Position numbers and translations under genes: made by a program | The notes under the pieces: generated by a model | Database searches by the model: none | Seen by the model: the letters and a program-made list of their open reading frames with translations, nothing else | What the model was told of the DNA's origin: nothing | In this document: positions 1-25,200 of the stretch, piece by piece | How positions within the stretch are numbered: the first letter of the stretch is position 1 | Layout of the letters: each line of letters begins with the position of its first letter | Source of the DNA: Lanius collurio | Lineage: Eukaryota > Chordata > Aves > Passeriformes > Laniidae | Direction: 5' to 3' | Assembly: GCA_020086605.1 (NCBI GenBank) | Contig: JACBWW010000097.1 | Coordinates: 314,025 to 378,024 of the forward strand | Length of the DNA stretch: 64,000 nucleotides

Positions 1-379
1 TCCTCGGCTCCGAGCTTTACGCTTTACCCTGGCAAATCGGGAAGCTTTGCTCTACGAGGAGTTTTTCAAAGCAGGGAGTGGGACATCCCTGACCTGCTCT
101 GTGCGGAGCTGTCCTGGAGATAAGAGCTCCGTGCTGTGCCTCACTTGGCTTGAAATGAAAACAGAGCATCCTCCTCTGGCTCCAAACGAGGAGTCTGGGC
201 GTCCTCAGCAGCGTGAACCTCCTCAGAAATCATTCCTGTCTATCCGTGCGTTTTTAGACATAGAGCAGAGGGAGCTCCAGGACGTTCCCTCAGTTCCCCA
301 CTGCCACTGTGTGGCCAGGCAGAGCTCGCACAGGATGGAGGTCAGGGAATCTGCAGCACTGCTGGATCGGACGGTCTGC
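1..379. other. Unassigned sequence at the left edge
   Basis: I recognise no gene or repeat here. Short open frames cross the interval but show no family resemblance, no splice-consistent continuation and no codon bias. It is moderately GC-rich and ends where 7SL-like sequence begins. Confidence 0.4.
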
Positions 380-568
380 GGATGGGATCCGAGAGCTGGG
401 AAGGCTGAGGTTGGGATTTGGGGCTGCAGTAGTTGTGCTGGTGGAAGTTCGGTGTGGATATGATGCTCCTGAGGGAGCTGGGATCACCAGGTTGCCCAAG
501 GAAAGGTGAACCGGCCTTGGTTGAGTTGGAGCTGGTCAAAACTCAGGTGTTGATCCGCAGTGGGATGG
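380..568 (+). pseudogene. Decayed 7SL (SRP RNA)-like sequence
   Basis: The stretch follows the order of 7SL RNA: a GGCTGAGG block near 403, a GGGCTGCAGTAG block near 420, an AGTTCGGTGTGGATATGATG block near 447, CACCAGGTTGCCCAAGGA near 485, a GGTGAACCGGCC block near 505 and a GGTCAAAACTCAGGTGTTGA block ending near 554. The last blocks correspond to the SRP54/SRP19-binding S domain. Compared with the intact copy at 1541 it carries many substitutions, its 5' Alu-domain part is mostly unrecognisable, and no 3' Alu-domain strand or T-run terminator follows. It is probably a dead tandem duplicate or retro-derived copy of the neighbouring gene. I see the block order directly; the decay scenario is inference. 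Confidence 0.65.
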
Positions 569-1009
569 AGCATGGGGATGTTCTCCGTGGCACAGCCCAG
601 GCAGAGCAGGACCGTTCCGTTTTGCTGGGGAACGGGGCAGAGAGGGCTGGGGATGTGTCAGTGCTGAGGCATGAACAGCATGGACAGGGGGGAATCCCAG
701 CCAGGACGGGGGGGAATCCCAGCCAGGAGAGCAGAACAGAAGCCACATCTCACATGGATTCCTTCAGGAAAAGAGAGAGGAATAGAGGGAAGAAATTAGA
801 TGTTTGTAAAAGGAGAGGGAGGAGACACAAAACTGCTCTTTTAAAGGAATTCCTCTATGGGAGAGATGCCCCTGATCCTAAATTCCACTGTGAGGTAACA
901 ACCCTCAAATTGTATAAGAAATGAGGAATTGGGGTTTGTGCTGATGATGGGGAGGGGGAACTCTTTCCTTGGCCTGGCTGCCTCCTCAGCAGGGAAAACT
1001 GAGTATGTG
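569..1009. other. Unassigned sequence
   Basis: No gene is recognised. A short near-duplicate (CAGCCAGGA followed by a G run) occurs around 690-725. The sequence grades into the purine tract that follows. Confidence 0.35.
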
Positions 1010-1500
1010 CTGGGGGTGAGAGGGGGATGGAGGGAAAGGGGAAATAGGAGGGGAAGGAAAAGTAGGGGAAGGGGTAAAGGGAAAGAGAACAAGGAAGAAG
1101 AAGGGGAAGGGGGAAGGAAAAATGGGGAAGAAGGGGAAAGAGGCAAAGGGGAAAAAGAACAGGAAAAGGAGAGAGGGGAAGGAGGAAGAAAGGGAAGGAT
1201 AACGAGAGGGGATAAGGAAAGCGAGAAAGGGGAAGAAGTTAAATGGGAAAAGGAGAAAGGGAAAGGGAAAAAGGAATGGGAAAGGGGAAAGAAAAGGGGA
1301 AAAGGAGGAAAAGAGAGAGAAGGTATAAAGGGAGGAAAGGAGAAGAAGAAGGGGGAGGAAGAAGAGGACGAGGAGAAGGAAACACAGAAGGAGAAGAAGA
1401 AGGAGAAAGAGGAGGACGAGAAGAAGGAGGAAGAAGAAGAGGAGAAGGCGGAGGAGGAGCAGGAGCGGCAGGAGGCGGGCCGGGGGCGGAGCGGGGCGGG
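1010..1500 (+). repeat. Long polypurine (G/A) tract
   Basis: For about 490 bases the + strand is almost entirely A and G, built from GGGAAA, GAAGAAG and GGAGGA motifs without one fixed period. The low complexity opens long frames on both strands (Lys/Glu-rich on +, Ser/Phe/Pro/Leu-rich on -); these are compositional, not genes. The tract ends about 40 bases upstream of the 7SL gene, where GC-box-like G/C runs take over (1470-1500). Confidence 0.9.
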
Positions 1501-1540
1501 CTCCACACAAGCCGTATCGCCGGCGGAGCGGGCTGGCAGC

Positions 1541-1842
1541 GCCGGGCGCGGTGGCGCACGCCTGTAGTCCCAGCTGCCGGGGAGGCTGAGCCCGACGGAT
1601 CGCTTGAGCCCAGGAGTTCTGGGCTGCCGTGCGCTGTGCCGAGCGGGCGTCCAAGCTAAGGCCGCCATCAATATGGTGACCCGCGGGGAGCTGCGGGACA
1701 CCAGGTTGACTAAGGAGGGGTGAACCGGCCCAGGTCGGAGACGGAGCAGGTCAAAGCTCCCGTGGCGGTCAGTAGCGGGATCGCGCCTGTGAATAGCCAC
1801 TGCAGCGTAGCCTGGGCAACACAGAGACACGCGGGCTCCCCT
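1541..1842 (+). ncRNA. RN7SL: 7SL RNA, RNA component of the signal recognition particle
   Basis: This is the scaffold RNA of the cytoplasmic signal recognition particle, which pauses translation and targets signal-peptide-bearing ribosomes to the ER. It starts with the GCCGGGCGCGGTGGCGC Alu-domain 5' end, keeps CCTGTAGTCCCAGC and CTTGAGCCCAGGAGTTCTGG, and continues through the S domain (ATCAATATGGTGACC near 1668, CACCAGGTTGACTAAGGAGG near 1699, GGTGAACCGGCCCAGGTCGG near 1718). It returns through GGATCGCGCCTGTGAATAGC and CCTGGGCAAC to the closing Alu-domain strand. A TTTT at 1842-1845 fits pol III termination. At about 300 nt it has the family length, and birds lack Alu elements, so the 7SL identity is strong. 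The predicted helix-8 loop reads GGAG (1737-1740) where human 7SL has GGAA. Human 7SL genes also lie close to NEMF. An expressed gene is likely, but a recent pseudocopy cannot be excluded from one sequence. Confidence 0.9.
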
Positions 1843-1845
1843 TTT
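1842..1845 (+). terminator. Pol III T-run terminator of the 7SL gene
   Basis: Four consecutive T residues immediately follow the closing 7SL strand. T4 is the minimal pol III termination signal. Confidence 0.6.
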
Positions 1846-1906
1846 ACCCCGCGCCCGCACGGCGGCCCCCATCGGGCCCTGCCGCCCCCGCCCGGCCCGA
1901 CACAAA

Positions 1907-2520
1907 CACCGCCTCCTGCTGGCACGGACACGCACCGCACCCCGCACCGCTTCCCAACAAACACCGCCTCCTGCTGGCACGGACACGCACCGCACCCCGC
2001 ACCGCTTCCCAACAAACACCGCTTCCCAACAAACACCGCCTCCTGCTGGCTCAGACACGCACCGCACCCCGCACCGCTTCCCAACAAACACCGCCTCCTG
2101 CTGGCACGGACACGCACCGCACCCCGCACCGCTTCCCAACAAACACCGCTTCCCAACAAACACCGCCTCCTGCTGGCTCAGCCACGCACCGCACCCCGCA
2201 CCGCTTCCCGACAAACACCGCTTCCCAACAAACACCGCCTCCTGCTGGCTCAGCCACGCACCGCACCCCGCACCGCTTCCCGACAAACACCGCTTCCCAA
2301 CAAACACCGCCTCCTGCCCCGCACCGCTTACCAACAAACACCGCCTCCTGCTGGCTCAGCCACGCACCCCACCCCGCACCGCTTCCCAACAAACACCGCC
2401 TCCTGCCCCGCACCGCTTCCCAACAAACACCGCCTCCTGCTGGCTCAGCCACGCACCGCACCCCGCACCGCTTCACAACAAACACCGCCTCCTGCCCCGC
2501 ACCGCTTCACAACAAACACC
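1907..2520. repeat. GC-rich minisatellite, composite unit
   Basis: Roughly 600 bases are built from a core AACACCGCCTCCTGCTGGC, a CACGGACACGCACCGCACCCC or CAGCCACGCACCGCACCCC segment and CGCACCGCTTCCCAACAA. Units are about 56 bp when complete; shorter units of about 20 and 36 bp lack one segment. Variants (TTCCCGACAA, TTCACAACAA) cluster toward the right end, as expected from local unequal exchange. It lies between the 7SL gene and the NEMF promoter. The Cys/Ala-rich long frames across it are artefacts of periodicity. Confidence 0.9.
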
Positions 2521-2679
2521 GCCACACCGAAACCACCCACGCACACACCGCCCTCTCATCGCACACCCAAACACACACTGCGGGAAGGGGTCCCGCGGGG
2601 TCCCTTTGCTGCCCCACACGGACACACGTGGGCTCCTTTCCCCTGCTCGGCACAGAGAGATGCGGGGCCCTTTTGCCGC

Positions 2680-2890
2680 TCCCCCCTCACCCGGGACTAT
2701 TTGGTCACACACGGCACCCTCCCTTTTTCGCCCCCTTCTGCCGCCCTCTCTCGGGGCTCTTTGGTCACACGCGGACCCTTTTCTGCCACCTCCTGACCCA
2801 TTTTGGTCACCCCCGGACCCTTTTTTGTCCCCCTGGGAGTCTTTTCAGTCACCCTCGGACCCTTTTCTGTCACCCCCGGGTCCCATTCGC
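2680..2890. repeat. Degenerate tandem repeat, about 28-45 bp units
   Basis: The phrase TTTTGGTCAC or TTTTCTGTCACC followed by CCCGGACCCTTTT recurs at irregular spacing about six times (near 2698, 2758, 2799, 2845 and 2867). It looks like an old minisatellite directly upstream of the NEMF CpG-rich promoter. Confidence 0.6.
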
Positions 2891-3139
2891 TCCTCGCCCC
2901 CTCAGAACCCCCTCGCTCACAGCGCCTCCTGTCGATCGAGCGTGGGACCGCCCCGCCCGGCTCGGCTCATGCGCGGTCGCGAAGCGACGAGGATTGGCAC
3001 CGTGTGCGAGCCGTAGCGCCCGTGGGCGCAGGCGCGGGGTGGCCCCGGACGGCCGGGAGCCGTGAGGGACCGGGAGCCGGGATTGCTGAGGGACCGGGAG
3101 CCGGGATCCCTGTGGGTCTCGGCGGGTGGCGCCGGCAGC

Positions 3140-17941
<14,802 letters not shown>

Positions 17942-19203
17942 TGCCATGCTGGGGGTTCTCACCCCCACCCAGCCCAGGGCTGGGACAGATGGACACAGAC
18001 TCGGACTTGGACTGGTCCAACACCCAGGGCCTGCAGTCCTGGTGCTTTGGCTGGACTCTGATACAAATTACAAATCAACATAGAAGTAAATTGCTGGCAT
18101 TTGGTCAGGAATGTCCTCCCCTGCTGCTGCTTCTCTGTTGTTCCCCACTGCTGGGCAAAGGCTCTGGAATTTGGGGCAGGAAAACTCCAGCGTGTCCGTT
18201 CCTTCCTGCCCCATGCCTGTGGCAGGGCCTGGAGTCTCCAGGAAGGCATTTCAGTGGAGAATGCTTCCTTTGGGAAGGTGGAATTGTTTTTTTCCCCAAA
18301 TATTCTCTGGCTGTGGAGAGAGGGAAGGTGCAGGCCCATTTCCCCCAGCCCAGCTGTGTCAGAACCTTGTGGAGGGGGGGAAGAGCAGGGCTGGGAGTCA
18401 GGAGAAACCCACGGGATCTCTCAGGAATTACAGCACAGGAATTGTTCTACAAGTCAAAGTTTTTAATTGTTTTTTTGAAGACAGCTTAAAACATGGTCTC
18501 CCCCTTCCCCACAGCAGCATGGCCTGGCCCTGTCCCCCATGTCCCCAGAGAGCTGGGTCAGCTGGGGCAGGGCTGTCCCCCTCCCTGTCCCCACACCCAG
18601 GGGACACCCCTGGGGCAGCTCCAGGCGCAGGGGAGCTCCACAGGGCCGGGAACAGGCACGAGCACTCCCAGTTACACTTGCAGGGCAGAATATCTGCTAC
18701 CTAAGGTTCACAATTGAAGTTCCACAACATAAAAATTCCAAAAAAACCTCAAACTACAGCCAAGCAGAGAGTAGTGGTGCTTTAACATCTCAAGGTTTAC
18801 GACAGTTTATGGACCAACAATGGGACAACTTCTGCATCCTACTTCTCCGACCTTAAGCATTTGTGGCAAAATGTGAAGCCGTGGACTAAACACAACCTGC
18901 AGCCTCCACTAAAGCAACACTCCCGAGTCGTGGTGTGCTCAGCATTCCCAGCTCCTGTCCCCAGGGATCCCCCCCGCTCTCGGGGTCGGCCTCACCCCCT
19001 CAGGGTGCACAACCCCAGGCCTCGTTGCAGCTTAAGCTCAGGCTCTGTCTCCTCTGGCATTAAATACATTTATTGGAACATCTCACACAAAAAGAGGTTC
19101 TCTCTAGGCCATCCACATGCACGGGAGGGCGAGAAGCGACTACCTACACACAGAGGGTTCAGCACACGCCTTTAATGGCCGTGGGGCGGGGCAGCCCGGG
19201 CGC
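17942..19203. other. Convergent 3' ends of NEMF and KLHDC2
   Basis: No coding signal is seen. The interval should hold the 3' UTRs of the two convergent genes. The clearest poly(A) hexamers are an ATTAAA on + at 19059-19064 and an AATAAA on - at 19074-19069, only four bases apart. If used, KLHDC2 has a 3' UTR of about 150 bases and NEMF one of about 1.1 kb. A T-rich stretch near 18465 could be an alternative - strand end (ATTAAA complement). Confidence 0.5.
19059..19074. promoter_or_regulatory. Back-to-back poly(A) signals of NEMF (+) and KLHDC2 (-)
   Basis: ATTAAA reads on the + strand at 19059-19064 and AATAAA on the - strand at 19074-19069. Both lie downstream of the respective stop codons. 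Assignment to NEMF is less certain because the distance is 1.1 kb. Confidence 0.5.
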
Positions 19204-22200
19204 TCAGGAGCCCGACGTGTTGTTGCTGCCGAAGCGCTGGTTCACGCTGTGCAGCAGGTGCTTGGGCAAGCAGTTCCAGGAACTGGCCAGCATCTCCTTG
19301 AAGCAAATCACAGCCTCGAGGCACAGCCTGGGAACACAGGGCTGCTGTCAGCAGGGATGGGGCTGCACGGGGAGCTCATTCCTTACAGCTGGGGCTGCTC
19401 TCACCAGTGCCAAAGGTGCTCCATCCTCTCACCTGGCTGCTCCTCTGGCAGCATTTGGTGGAGGGAGAAATGCTTTCCAGTATTTTAGGAACATCAACGG
19501 GTGTAGTGGCAACCCTGCCCCACTTGTCTTAGAATCAAAGAATGGGTTGGGCTGGAAGGATCTTAAATCCCATCCCACCCCTGCCATGGCAGGGACACCT
19601 CCCACTGCCCCAGGCTGCTCCCAGCCCCAATGTCCAGCCTGGCCTTGGGCACTGCCAGGGATCCAGGGGCAGCCACAGCTGCTCTGGGCCCCCTGTGCCA
19701 GGGCCTGCCCACCCTCACAGGGATTTCCTCTTGCCAGCTAAGCTGGGACACGACAGTTCCACGTTGAGGTCTCGCTTTCTTACCTTACGAGAGATCGTGG
19801 TTGTAGGGAGAACACAAGGATTTCGTTACTGTGAGCCTGGAGGGTGGAAGAGAGGGAGAATTGGTTCTGTGGGCTCACAGCAGGAGCCAAAGCAGCCCAG
19901 GCTCACACAATCATGGCATCAGGGAATCCCAGAATGGCTTGGGTTGGAAGGACCTAAAAGCTCATCCCATTCCAACCTGCCACCGGAGGAAGCCTTCAGG
20001 CATCTGCCCTGAGGGTCTTTGGACAGGAACAAAGCATTTCCCTCTCAGGCTTTGTTTGTGATCCCCACAAGGTCAGGATGCTGGAGTGATCCAGCACTGC
20101 AGATCCCATGGGAAAGGAAAGCTCAAAACCAACTCACAGCTTTGGAATGGGCCAGAAGGTTGTTGGCACAGCCCCCAAAGATGATCACCTCGCCCTCCTC
20201 GCTGGCACAGGCCGTGTGCCACAGCCTGGGAACAGAAAGCAGCACTGCATTAACCCAAAATCTCAGCTCTGGGCAGATCCCTCCTCATCCCAGCAAGGCC
20301 AAATGGGGAAAACCAGGAAGCATCACTGCTTTTAACTCCCTAACCTGGCTGAGATCACTTCCCAAACCAGAGGGAGGAAGACTCGTGTTTTCCATGCCAC
20401 GCTCGTGCCTCACAAAGGTTTTGGGGCTTTAAATTGCAGGTCACCAACTCCCATTTCCTCAGCAGGAAGCCAAGAACAGCCCAGGGTGTGCACAGGATGA
20501 GCCTCTGGCCAGGACCTTGGTGACACCGGCCATGCTCAGTTTGCTGGCAGAACAAGGACACTGGTTCCACTCAGCTCTGGTGCTGACACTCACAGCTCAG
20601 AGGCCTCTGCAACCACACCAAACCCTAAATCCCAGGATCAAACCCTAAATTCCGTGTTTCCTTCTGTTTCACCTGCCCTGTGTGGCACTCACTGGAACTC
20701 TGGGAGCACGTGACAACCTGCACCTCTGGGACACATGGAAAAGGAGAGCTGTGAGGGGAAGCCAGAGTCCTCTCTCCAGCAGCCACCACCAGGTGATCCC
20801 ATACCCCCTTTGTAACAAGTTTCCAGGGATTTGTCTGCCATACCTTGGTTTTTCGGAGTAGTTATGCTCAAACTGCACCCACTCGTTCTTGCTGATACAA
20901 TAAATCCAGGCATCACCTGAAAACAAGCAAAATCCCAGATAAAACCAAGATTCTGTCAGTCCTGTAAGCTGCTGCAATAAACAAATACTCTGGTGTAGCA
21001 CAGCCCATTTCTGCTCTCAGATAAATAAAATATTTTAGGAAAAATACCTTATAAAACACTGGGTCCTGTTTGACAACAGGTGTTTAATGTAACTGAGGTT
21101 TATGGGGGCAGAGAATTGTAAAGCTGTTACTAATTGCAATCTGCATTAGATAAATTTTTAGAGCAGATGAATTGTTGGAAGTTCTGGTGCCTCCACACCC
21201 TCAGCAACTCCTGCTCTGTGGAAGGAGCTGTTGGATCCATGAGGAGTTGGATCACAAGCACTCAGGAGGAATTTAGAAGGAATTCAAGGCAATCATTCAC
21301 GCTCCTGTGCACAGGACACAAAGGGCACAAAGCCATCCCCAAATCCCTTTGGAATGACTTACTCAGGGGCTGTTTGTCTGTGGTGAATCCTCCAAAGAGG
21401 AAGAGGTGATCCGAGGAAATCGGTGTTAAGGAATGCCACGATCGGCCAACAGGGCAGATGCCTTGGGTGAGTCTGGATTGCAATAAAAACACCCCAAATC
21501 ACCATGAGGGACAATAAAATGCTGCTGCTCTTTCCTGCTCTGATTATTGCTCAGTTATCTGCAGGATACTGCAGTGACCCAAGGACAAGTTTAGTTTCTT
21601 TAGACACAAGGAATTTTACACAGCTCAAGTCTGAGTACCCACATTTCGTTCCACTCCCACGTGTCCAGGTTCAGGTAGTAGAAGTCGTTCATTCTGGACT
21701 CCTACAAGGAAGCAGAGCATGGTTCAAATCTCCTGAGGAGGTTTGGGGGATCACAGGTTCAGCTGGGCTGGGCTTACCCTGTATCTGCCTCCAAACACGT
21801 AACCCCTGTTCCCAACCGTGGCACAGGCGTGAGCAGCTCGAGGGGACGGGGTCTTACCCTGGGAAGGGACAGGGACATCACAGATCAGCCACCAGAGGAC
21901 AAGAAAGGCTCAACTCAGATTTAAGGCCAGCGAGGAACAGAGTGAAAAAACCCAGTCAGTAAATCGTCCTGTGTGCAGACTTGGTTTTTTGATGGATGGA
22001 AGATCAGAGAACTCATTAAAAATGGGGTTTATTTTTTCCCCTCTTGAAGTGTATAAATTTTGCTTTTAGCACAGGGCTCAGCCACAGAAGACAGACCATA
22101 AATGAGACAGTGACATAATAAATCCTTATATCCATAAATCATCAAAAGTCCAAGGCCAGGTTGGGTGGGGTTTGGAGCACCCTGGATAGTGGAAGGCGTC

Positions 22201-25200
22201 CCTGTTCATGGCAGGAGTGGAACTGGATGAGCTTTCAGGTTCCTTCCAACCCAAACTATTCTGGGATTCCATTCAACAGAATTTTTCTTGAGTTTCTAAA
22301 CTACTCAAGACCTGTATGAAGTAACCAGAGTAATTCTTTGGCAATCTGGAGTTTCTTGTCTCAAATTTCATCTCTTCCAACCCTGTGGCAACACCACCCC
22401 ATTTCCCTGTTCCTGAACATTCCTGGGACACTCAAATGTTTGTATCTGCAATTAGGAGTGTTTAATTCTCTCCTGACACAATTCAGCACCCCAGGGGCAG
22501 GTACCAACCATCACCTGGCAGTGAGGGTGACAGCAAAGACACTTTTCACTGTCCTTAGCTCCCTGGGAGCACAGCGCAGCTCAAGCATGAACTGAAGCAA
22601 GTAACAGAAAAAAATGGATGAAGACAGATCAAAATAAAAGGCAAATTTCCTCTTTTTGGAGAGTGGATGTGTCTAAATGAATGGTTTAAATTCAGTGGCA
22701 ATGGCTCCAAGAACACTACTGAATAACATTAGTGAGCTGTGGCCTAATTAACTGACAACAGACCATTAATTACCGTAGTTATGGGCTGGCTCCAAGTGAA
22801 AGTTTCAAGGTCCAGAACGTGCACGTGATCGTTCCATCCTCTAGGAAGACCTGAATTCTTAAAAAAAACCCCCCAAAACACAAAGAAGCAACAAGTTTTA
22901 ATAAACACTGAGTAAATACTAAAAAGCTGCAATAAAAATGACTTTCAGGGTTACTTACCCAAAAAGAGGTTTCATCGAATTCAAATGTTCCACGTTGCTT
23001 CCCTTCAGGAAAATAGCCATAGCCTCCAAAAAATATCAGCCTGGAGGAAAACAAGGACCAAGAGCTGTGAGAAATCCTGTCACATCTGTTGTTATGAAAT
23101 ATAAATATATAAAAATACAAACACAAACATAAACACAAACATAAATACAAATACAAACACAAATATAAAGACTGTGCTCAGAAAACCAGGGAAGCTCCTT
23201 TGGTTTTCCAGGTGTGGGGCTGTTTGTTGCCTAACCGACCCTCCCAGCCACACCAAATCCCTCTAAGAGCTGTTTCCAGCCTCAGGATTCCAAGCTCTGT
23301 TCCACTTCCCAATCTGTGAAGCTGTCAGGGTGTGCTGCCTGGTCACTGCACTTTGGCCTTTGCCACACTGTTCTCCTGGAGTTTAAACGGGAATTACCTC
23401 CAAGTTTTATCTCTGGGGTTTAGCCTGTATTAGAAACTGGCATGGCTTTGCCAGAAATTCCTACAGGATTATGGAGTGATAGAAAACAATCTGCACCACC
23501 TAATTAACCACCCACAAGTGCAGCCCTGCAGAGATTTACATCTAAACTGATCCTATCAGGTGTGGTGATGAATGAGCTTGCTCCCCACATCAAGGACCTG
23601 AAAACCAGCACTGTGGGCAATTCCACAGAATCACAGAGCATCCCCAGCTGGAAGGGACACACAAGGATTTTCCCACCTTTCCTGAGTCTCTGCAGCAAAT
23701 CCCACAGCAAATTTCCTGACTGGGAGCTCTCTCCATGGGGTGGCGAAAGCAGCACAGAGTTAAACTCCAAAGTCACCAGGATGGTTTGGGTTGGAAGGGA
23801 GCTTAAATCCCACCCAGTGCCACCCCTGCCATGGGACACCTCCCACTGTCCCAGGCTGCTCCAAGCCCCCTCCAGCCTGGCCTTGGGCACTGCCAGGGAT
23901 CCAGGGGCAGCCACAGCTGCTCTGGGCACCCTGTGCCAGCCCCTGCCCACCCTCACAGTCAGGAATTCCCAATTCCCAGGATCCCATCCAGCCCTGCCCT
24001 CTGGCACTGGGAAGCCATTCCCTGTGTCCTGTCCCTCCAGGCCTTGTCCCCAGTCCCTCTGCAGCTCTCCTGGAGCCCCTTTAGGTCCTGCAAGGGGCTC
24101 TGAGCTCTCCCTGGAGCCTCCTCCAGGTGAACATTCCCAGCCAGCACCACAGGGACTGCAGGGAGGAAGAGGAGGAGGAGGGAGAAGCCAACAGAGAGCA
24201 GAGCTCTCCCTGGGGCCTCACCTGTTCTTGTACACCCACACCCCCAGCTTGTCCTTGGAGGAGGGGGGCACCCCCTGGCACTCCACTCTCACCCACTGCA
24301 GCACTTTGTCCGTGGATCTGGAATTTAACATGTAGAACTGGGAAAATAAAAAGAGTTTTTTAACTCACACAGCTCAAAGCTTAAGTCTGCTGTTCAAACA
24401 GTAACTTTTAATTAACATGCACTGGTATAGAAATAGCAATAGAGGAAAAATTCTTTTCCTAGCAGGAAATCAGAGCACTGAAAATATTGGGAACAAAATA
24501 TGGATTCACAAATCCTGACCCTTTTTGCAGACTCAAACAGTTTACACCACTAACAGGGTTATGGACACTGAGTTTCAGCATCCAAAAGCTGTTGTGGGAT
24601 ACAATGAAGGTATGTACAGGGTAAAACTGTCTTACAACTAAAACATGGTTAAAAAGTGGACAAAGTGGAGGGTTTTACAGCACCACCCCTTCTCTGCACT
24701 TATATAATTGCACAGGAAGAGAACCAGCTGCTACAGTCACATAAAAGAACCAAAATGTAAGAATGCCACAGCAGGAAGGGAAGAAGTCACCTTACAAATG
24801 AGATCTGCTTCAAACTGTCTGCAAAAAATCCATCAAACTCCTTCAAGGTTATATTTACATATGAAATAGATAATATTATATTTAAATATATAAACCATGT
24901 ATTTATAAAGGCCAAAACTATTCAATTTAAGCCACACTGCCAGACTATGAAAAAATATCATTAATTAATTCTAGCTGACGGGGTGGTGATTGGGCAAAGG
25001 TTGGATCTGATGATCTTGGAGGACTTTTCCAACCTAAATGGTTCTGGGATTCTGGAATTATCACAGACTCCATGAAAGAGAAATATTTTAAGCCACCTCA
25101 GACCAGTTCCTGATATTACTTCAGGCAACTCTGGCAATTCCCATCTTTGAAAATCAGCAAACTCGGAGGCAGGGACACAATCCACCTGATAAGGGGAATT

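Noticed and set aside
1541..1660. Alu element
   Set aside because: The start resembles an Alu, but the complete S domain follows and birds have no Alu family; it is 7SL itself.
841..2337. 498-codon open frame on the - strand
   Set aside because: It reads through the purine tract, the 7SL gene and the minisatellite; the Ser/Phe-rich and Cys/Gly-rich parts mirror repeat composition, with no domain.
22841..22857. Short version of KLHDC2 exon 6 beginning at the CTAG acceptor (22840)
   Set aside because: It would shift the frame by one base; the upstream AAG acceptor at 22857 keeps phase and restores the expected NSGLPRGW residues.
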